A DNA stretch of 64,000 nucleotides, taken from NCBI RefSeq assembly GCF_003346715.1, contig NZ_QQPQ01000001.1, positions 235,353 to 299,352 on the forward strand. Reading direction: 5' to 3'. Both the position numbers and the translations under genes were made by a program. This document shows positions 59,469-64,000 of this stretch, piece after piece (position 1 is the stretch's first letter; each line of letters begins with the position of its first letter). Under the pieces are notes generated by a model, which searched no databases, was not told where the DNA came from, and worked only from the letters and a program-made list of their open reading frames with translations. The DNA comes from Oceanispirochaeta sp. M1. GTDB taxonomy: Bacteria; Spirochaetota; Spirochaetia; DSM-2461.

Positions 59469-60188
59469 ATGAACAGCGACTTTCTGATTGTTAGCATCGA
59501 AGATGATTTGTCCGTAGCCAAAGGACTTGTTCTTACTCTGGAATCTGCAGGATTTCAGATACTTCATTTTTCTGAGGGCAGCTCTTTTTTTGAAGCACTC
59601 CCCGAAATCTCTCCCTCTCTACTGCTTCTTGATATCAGGCTTCCCGGGAAAGACGGCTTTCAGATCTGCCGTGAGATCAGGTCCATGGGCTGTCTTTTTC
59701 CGGTCATAATGCTTACCGCCAGGGACGATGATCTGGATAAAATAACCGGCCTTGAAGATGGTGCAGACGATTATATTGTAAAACCCTACAGCAGTGGTGA
59801 ACTGCTTTCCAGAATTAATGCCCGTCTGAGACGATCTTACGGAACACTGGCGACAGACAGCGTGAAAGAAGAATATAGTTTTGGTCCCTACCACCTGAGC
59901 CGGGAAGGGATGAGTCTGAAAAAGAGTGGTGAAGAGATCGAATTGACACCCATTGAATACAAGCTTCTGCTGTTCTTTTTGAAGAATGAGGGAAAGACAT
60001 TCGAGAGGAAAGACCTCTTGAATAAAGTCTGGTCATCAGACAGTATTCATTATGGTGATGAACGGACGGTTGATGTTCATATCAGGCATCTGAGAACCAA
60101 AATTGAAGAACTCCCTTCACATCCTGTTTATCTCAGAACTATTCGGGGAATAGGCTATTGTTTTCGAAATGGTTCCGGCCAGATTTGA
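59469..60188 (+). CDS. OmpR-family response regulator
   Basis: Two-domain regulator of 239 residues from 59469. The receiver has SIEDDLSV, the phosphoacceptor Asp in LLLLDIRLPGKDG, Thr in IMLTARDD and Lys in YIVKPYSSGELL. The C-terminus is a winged helix (ELTPIEYKLLLFFLKNEGKT, then DERTVDVHIRHLRTKI and IRGIGYCF). An upstream in-frame ATG at 59463 is possible; I prefer 59469 because the promoter places the transcript start there. The kinase-like protein at 61609 is nearby but lacks the phospho-His, so the true partner may be elsewhere. Confidence 0.88.
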   Translation: MNSDFLIVSIEDDLSVAKGLVLTLESAGFQILHFSEGSSFFEALPEISPSLLLLDIRLPGKDGFQICREIRSMGCLFPVIMLTARDDDLDKITGLEDGADDYIVKPYSSGELLSRINARLRRSYGTLATDSVKEEYSFGPYHLSREGMSLKKSGEEIELTPIEYKLLLFFLKNEGKTFERKDLLNKVWSSDSIHYGDERTVDVHIRHLRTKIEELPSHPVYLRTIRGIGYCFRNGSGQI

Positions 60189-60214
60189 AAATGATGCTTC
60201 CAATCTCTTATGAT
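60185..60214 (+). promoter_or_regulatory. Candidate promoter of the glycosyltransferase gene
   Basis: TTGAAA, 18 nt, TATGAT ending 8 nt before the ATG at 60222. It overlaps the stop of the OmpR gene and supports 60222 over an in-frame ATG at 60210. Confidence 0.45.
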
Positions 60215-60221
60215 CAATACT

Positions 60222-61616
60222 ATGTCAGAGTCATATAATATCTGTTTTATCAGCGGAAAACTGGGAGATGTTGACGGCGTTTCCCTTGAAGCTGATAAAT
60301 GGATCTCTGTTCTCAGTAGAATGGGGCATCAGATTTTTACGGTTGCCGGTCAGTATTTGCGTCTTCTTGAACATGTCCCTGAATCCCGAAGTCTATTAAT
60401 AGATAAACTCAGTTTTTCATCAAAGCGGCAGCAGTATTATGAAAGCTGTATTTTCCCCCATCTGGACTACAGGAAACCAAGGCTCTCGGAAAAGAAACTT
60501 GAAGTTCTTAAGAATGAGCTTCAACGGGAAGGGCGGAGTATTTCGGACGAGATCTACGACTTTATTATAACTCAGAATATAGATTTCATAATTGCAGAAA
60601 ATACCAATGCCATGCCCATGACCCTTCTTGGAGCCTCGGCTGTGTATGATCTAACCCAGAGGAAATCTGTTGCCGCACTGTTTCATCATCATGATTTCTG
60701 GTGGGAAAGAAGCAGGTTCAGTGACTGTCTGCTGGACTCCTTTCTTAATGTCATAATGCCGCCGGTCAGTATAAGCAATGAGCATATTGTAGTTTCCTCC
60801 TACGCGGAACATATTCTTAATTCTGTAAAGAGGGTACAGCCCTATGTTATTCCGAACTGTGAGGATTTTGAAAATCCACCTCTTAAAGATGAATATAACA
60901 GCCATTTCAGAGAAGACATGGGTTTCTGCGATGATGATATTCTGATAATTCAGCCTACAAGGATTGTGCCCAGGAAGAGAATTGAGGATTCAATACAGCT
61001 GACAGCCCTATTGGGTAGGCGTTATCCTGAGCTCGCCGGACGAATACGCTTTGTCATATCTTTGTATCCGGGAGATGAGGCTGAAAGCGATTATCTTCAG
61101 ATAGTCAGAAAAGCAGCAGAAGAAGCGGAGCTCGAACTGCATCTTATCTACCCGCGAATCAGGGCCGAACGGATGATTTTGGAAGGAGAGAGGTTTTATA
61201 CCAACCGGGATGTTCTGGTTAATGCCGATCTTGTCTCTTACCTGCCTCGCTGGGAGGGGTTCGGGAATGCTCTGCTTGAGGCATTCGCCGCCAGAGTGCC
61301 TGTAGTGACAAGCACCTATCTGGTCTACAAAACCGATATCAGAGGAAGCGGTGTCAGACCTGTTGAAATCAGGGACCGTTACGACAGAATGGGCAATCTG
61401 ATTATAGAGGAGCATGTGCTGGAGGAGATACATTCAGTTCTTACAGATCCTGTGGAACGAAAAATGAGGGTGGATCTGAGTTTTAAATCCGCAGCAAGAG
61501 ATTTCAGTATGAATCTTCTGGAAAAGAAACTTACCGAGCTTATTGATTCTTACAGTGATGAAATCCGGGCCGGAAGAAGACGGCTGCAGAAAAGCAGGCA
61601 GTCCTATTATGTTTGA
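60222..61616 (+). CDS. GT4-type glycosyltransferase
   Basis: Predicted retaining glycosyltransferase of 464 residues. The N-terminal half contains NICFISGKLGDVDGVSLEAD, the typical sugar-acceptor loop of GT4/GT-B proteins. The C-terminal half has IIQPTRIVPRKRIEDSI and VSYLPRWEGFGNALLEAFAA, which carries the E-x7-E motif (EGFGNALLE) that binds the nucleotide sugar. No membrane segment. Acceptor and product are unknown; a cell-envelope glycolipid or polysaccharide is plausible. The last 8 nt overlap the degenerate hybrid kinase gene. Confidence 0.8.
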   Translation: MSESYNICFISGKLGDVDGVSLEADKWISVLSRMGHQIFTVAGQYLRLLEHVPESRSLLIDKLSFSSKRQQYYESCIFPHLDYRKPRLSEKKLEVLKNELQREGRSISDEIYDFIITQNIDFIIAENTNAMPMTLLGASAVYDLTQRKSVAALFHHHDFWWERSRFSDCLLDSFLNVIMPPVSISNEHIVVSSYAEHILNSVKRVQPYVIPNCEDFENPPLKDEYNSHFREDMGFCDDDILIIQPTRIVPRKRIEDSIQLTALLGRRYPELAGRIRFVISLYPGDEAESDYLQIVRKAAEEAELELHLIYPRIRAERMILEGERFYTNRDVLVNADLVSYLPRWEGFGNALLEAFAARVPVVTSTYLVYKTDIRGSGVRPVEIRDRYDRMGNLIIEEHVLEEIHSVLTDPVERKMRVDLSFKSAARDFSMNLLEKKLTELIDSYSDEIRAGRRRLQKSRQSYYV

Positions 61617-63264
61617 CCCCTTAATCAGTTTCATTGCGATTTTTGAAGAAAGCGCTTTTCTTCTGGTTATCATTTCCGGTCTGCTTGTGACATGCAGCTC
61701 TGTGGTTTATTACTACAAACGGATGTACAGTAAAAGTCTGGAGGAGTTTGAAAGAAAATTCAAATCCGGGACATCTGAACTTCGAACTCAGCTTCACTCT
61801 CTGACTCAGGTTATGGAAAATCTGGGAGAACCCTGTATATATAAAAACAGCAGGGGTGTATACAGCTGGTGTAATCATGAGCTTGAATTACTCTGGGGGA
61901 TGTCACGCAGCAGGATTATCAATTCCACTGTGGAAGAGCTTTTCCCTAATCAGTCGGATGAAATAAGGAAATTGGAAGCCCAGGTCATCAGCAGCAGAAA
62001 AACACTGATCAAGGAACGAAAGCTGAGTGATAAAGAGGGTGAAGTCAGAAGTTTTGAGATTACTCTGAAGCAGATTCCCGAAGGGCGCGGCTATGGTATT
62101 CTTATTTTCTTCAAGGATATCAGCTATTACAGAGAACAGCTTGAAATACTGAATGATCTGTATGTTTCAACCAGGGAGGATCTGCAGAAAAGAAGTGACT
62201 ATTATGCAGATTTTCTCAGATCGGGACTCCCGCCTCTGGATAGGATAATGAAGGATAGTGAATTGCTGCTCAATGAACCTGGAAGTCTGGAGGAGATGAG
62301 AAAAAAAGTAGTTGATATTGCCGATTCAGGTCACCAGATCGACTCGTATATCCGTAATCTCTCTTTCCTGGCCTTTCCCGATAAGACCGCTGCACTGTAT
62401 GAAGAAAAAGATAAGGATGACAGGGAAATTGTGTCCTTGGAGGATTGGCAGAATAAACTGGTAGAGAGGGTTCGCAGTTTTTCAGAAGAGAATGGCTGGT
62501 CTTCTTTTGTTCTTCTTCAGGGGGATGTCCCCGAGACCCTGAATACCCGTTTTGTCCTTCTGAATGAACTCCTGGAAAGACTGATAGAGAATGCTGAAAA
62601 GTTCAGCCGGGGAGGTTTTTATCTTCTTATCAAGGTACATAGGGTGGAATCAGGTTATTTCACCATAAATATCTCAGTACGCAATCACGGTCCCATTATT
62701 GATGCGGCACAGAGGGAAGAGATCTTTAAACCCTTTACAAAGATTATAAAAGAGGGTGATGGTCCCGGTCTGGGGCTTACGGTAGGAAGAAGTCTGGCCG
62801 AAAAAATGGGAGGAAGTCTCTCTTGTGATCCGGTTTGTGAGGACGGCGCCCGTTTTTTGCTTTCTCTGCCTCCTGTTGAGGGTGAGGGAACAGTTATCAG
62901 CGGCAACCGCCTTGGAGGATATCCGGGTGGTAAAGATCAGTCTTTGCTCCTTATTTTTAAAGATAATCATGTCATGCAGAGGTTGGGGGTTCAGCTGCAG
63001 AGGGCGGGATATATTCTGACCATTGCACAGAGCAGTGAAAGTGCGGATCAGCTGCTTAGGGAACACAGATATTCCATGGTTCTTGTTGATGATGAACAGA
63101 GCGGCAGCTGGGAAAGGGATTTTATTTCTGACTGGAATCAGAGGAAGTATCCCTCCGCAGAGAGGATGATTCTTATGAGCACCCTGTCTACGGCGGTACA
63201 TTCACTTGACTGGAGCCTTCTGCTGGACCATCTTATAGAACCTTTTTCTGCTTCTGCCCTCTGA
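61609..63264 (+). CDS. Degenerate hybrid histidine-kinase-like protein
   Basis: From the ATG at 61609 (overlapping the glycosyltransferase stop by 8 nt): a transmembrane helix (about 7-32), a coiled coil (35-60), a PAS domain (about 65-180), a HisKA-like helix pair, a HATPase domain (LIENAEKFSRGG, FKPFTKIIKEGDGPGLGLTVG) and a receiver-like tail (about 440-550). In the HisKA position the sequence reads ADFLRSGLPPLDRI where SHELRTPL is expected, so the phosphoacceptor His is missing. The tail retains an Asp in VLVDDEQSG but lacks the normal acidic pair and the Lys. It is probably a signalling scaffold or ATP-binding sensor rather than an autokinase. Confidence 0.78.
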   Translation: MFDPLISFIAIFEESAFLLVIISGLLVTCSSVVYYYKRMYSKSLEEFERKFKSGTSELRTQLHSLTQVMENLGEPCIYKNSRGVYSWCNHELELLWGMSRSRIINSTVEELFPNQSDEIRKLEAQVISSRKTLIKERKLSDKEGEVRSFEITLKQIPEGRGYGILIFFKDISYYREQLEILNDLYVSTREDLQKRSDYYADFLRSGLPPLDRIMKDSELLLNEPGSLEEMRKKVVDIADSGHQIDSYIRNLSFLAFPDKTAALYEEKDKDDREIVSLEDWQNKLVERVRSFSEENGWSSFVLLQGDVPETLNTRFVLLNELLERLIENAEKFSRGGFYLLIKVHRVESGYFTINISVRNHGPIIDAAQREEIFKPFTKIIKEGDGPGLGLTVGRSLAEKMGGSLSCDPVCEDGARFLLSLPPVEGEGTVISGNRLGGYPGGKDQSLLLIFKDNHVMQRLGVQLQRAGYILTIAQSSESADQLLREHRYSMVLVDDEQSGSWERDFISDWNQRKYPSAERMILMSTLSTAVHSLDWSLLLDHLIEPFSASAL

Positions 63265-63298
63265 TTACTCTTTTTAGAGAAGTTTTAATAAAAATAAT

Positions 63299-63327
63299 TT
63301 GACAGAAATAGTAATCGTTATTATTAT
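63299..63327 (+). promoter_or_regulatory. Promoter of the Fur/PerR gene
   Basis: TTGACA, 17 nt, TATTAT ending 7 nt before the ATG at 63334. The spacer and -10 (ATAGTAATCGTTATTATTAT) are AT-rich and could hold a Fur- or Per-type autoregulatory site. Confidence 0.6.
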
Positions 63328-63333
63328 TAAGTT

Positions 63334-63723
63334 ATGGAAGAACTTAGAATGACCTCTCAGAGGAAAGTAATTCTGGAAGCTCTGAAAATGAGTAAGTCTC
63401 ATCCCCCTGCTGATAAGGTGTATGAGTATGTCCGAAAGAAGCTGCCCAATGTAAGTCTGGGAACTGTTTACCGCAATCTGGAGACCATGTACCTCAACGG
63501 GATGATCGTAAAAATCGAAACTCCTGACGGTCAGAAAAGGTTTGATTACGATACCTCCGTACATCCCCACTTCCGCTGTGAGAATTGCGGAAAGATTGAA
63601 GATATCCCTCTGGACCTGCATGCACCTGAACTTGATCCCCGCAGTGAATGGGTTAAAAATAGACAGGTTAAATCTTCCACCCTTCATTATCAGGGACTCT
63701 GTGAGGAATGTGCAGCTCAGTAA
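63334..63723 (+). CDS. Fur/PerR-family metalloregulator
   Basis: A 129-residue Fur-family repressor. The winged helix spans about residues 5-80 (MTSQRKVILEALKMSKSHPP, then VSLGTVYRNLETMYLNGMIV). The metal region has HPHFRCENCGKIED and a late CEEC, so both structural-zinc CXXC pairs are present. The SLGTVYRNL and FDYDTSVHPHFRC segments resemble PerR, where peroxide oxidises a His ligand. Fur or PerR cannot be separated safely. Start: ATG 63334 would be leaderless; an in-frame ATG at 63349 has GGAAG 8 nt upstream. No target gene lies in the window. Confidence 0.88.
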   Translation: MEELRMTSQRKVILEALKMSKSHPPADKVYEYVRKKLPNVSLGTVYRNLETMYLNGMIVKIETPDGQKRFDYDTSVHPHFRCENCGKIEDIPLDLHAPELDPRSEWVKNRQVKSSTLHYQGLCEECAAQ

Positions 63724-63869
63724 GTTTGAATAAATTTGATTTTATTTAGAAATTGTCTATTAATTTAGAAGAGTAAATGATCCTGGTCTTCATACAGAAT
63801 ACATATCCAGTACACCCCATATTCCTGGTTTGAATTTATTCTGTTCAATAAAATATATAGGAGTTATCT

Positions 63870-63893
63870 ATGGCTAGTGTCATGACCGACTAA
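63870..63893 (+). other. Possible seven-codon leader peptide
   Basis: ATGGCTAGTGTCATGACCGACTAA (MASVMTD) is preceded by AGGAGTTATCT, a good ribosome site, in a 226-bp gap after the Fur gene. The start of another frame follows at 63950. It could be a leader peptide or chance; nothing else is recognised in 63724-63949. Confidence 0.25.
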
Positions 63894-63949
63894 TTCTAAA
63901 TTTATTCAAGATCTTTTATAAACTTCATGAATTGGGTATCATCAGATTT

Positions 63950-64000
63950 ATGAGTGATAAGCGTAGAGTAAAAGTAAAGTTATCTTTATCCGGTCCGGAT
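63950..64000 (+). CDS. Start of an unidentified gene (cut by window end)
   Basis: The last 17 codons read MSDKRRVKVKLSLSGPD and run off the window. TATCAT at 63937-63942 ends 8 nt before the ATG, the same geometry as the leaderless starts elsewhere. Too short to identify. Confidence 0.35.
   Translation, partial: MSDKRRVKVKLSLSGPD

Overview
The window looks like the chromosome of a free-living, carbohydrate-fermenting spirochaete (Spirochaeta/Oceanispirochaeta-like). This rests on gene content and style: periplasmic binding proteins whose mature ends begin with Gly/Gln/Ala-rich stretches, a stand-alone archaeal-type UMP kinase, many sugar regulators, several uroporphyrinogen-decarboxylase-family (URO-D) proteins, and MCP/CheW/c-di-GMP genes. 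No rRNA, tRNA, CRISPR array, insertion sequence or prophage was seen. Taxonomy is inferred; no marker was aligned.

Layout. 1-10.9 kb: a GH3 glycosidase (cut by the window edge), a PtsP-like enzyme I, a class 3 lipase, a GH4 glycosidase with a divergent LacI regulator, an 801-residue phosphotransferase built like rifampicin phosphotransferase, and a PflX-type radical SAM protein. 10.9-20.4 kb: housekeeping genes (UMP kinase, LolA-like, RodZ-like, RimO, UvrD/PcrA, a degenerate aminotransferase-like protein, rplM-rpsI-recX, a lone receiver, acylphosphatase). 20.4-25.8 kb: AraC regulator, URO-D protein and a large DUF5107/TPR protein. 25.9-33.6 kb: an AT-rich signalling block (winged-helix/TPR regulator, diguanylate cyclase, GGDEF-EAL protein, CheW, MCP). 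33.7-46.2 kb: a sugar module with AraC regulator, mutarotase-like protein, two URO-D proteins, an AraFGH-type importer, an NtrC-type response regulator, an ABC-ATPase/histidine-kinase fusion and a LacI regulator. 46.2-51.3 kb: enolase, ProRS, a GNAT protein and an acyltransferase. 51.4-59.3 kb: an OppA paralogue and an oppABCDF operon. 59.4-64 kb: OmpR regulator, glycosyltransferase, degenerate hybrid kinase and a Fur/PerR regulator.

The strongest candidate for an undescribed system is at 36.8-46.2 kb. The histidine kinase at 42052 carries, in place of a sensor, the first half of an AraG/RbsA-like ATPase with a broken signature motif and no switch histidine. It is translationally coupled to a sigma-54 activator. 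The divergent araFGH operon has a very good sigma-54 promoter at 40464-40480 and a cluster of inverted TGGGAAA half-sites 115-180 bp upstream of it. Together these suggest a circuit in which the sugar importer, or an imitation of its ATPase, controls its own sigma-54 expression.

Two other observations stand out. A seven-copy 17-bp tandem repeat at 30785-30903 forms six successive ATGA-overlapping minicistrons (MKISKL-stop) that lead into the start codon of the GGDEF-EAL gene. In addition, about eleven first genes have a sigma-70-like promoter whose -10 box ends 6-8 nt before the start codon and have no clear Shine-Dalgarno site. This implies common leaderless mRNAs and was used to choose several starts.
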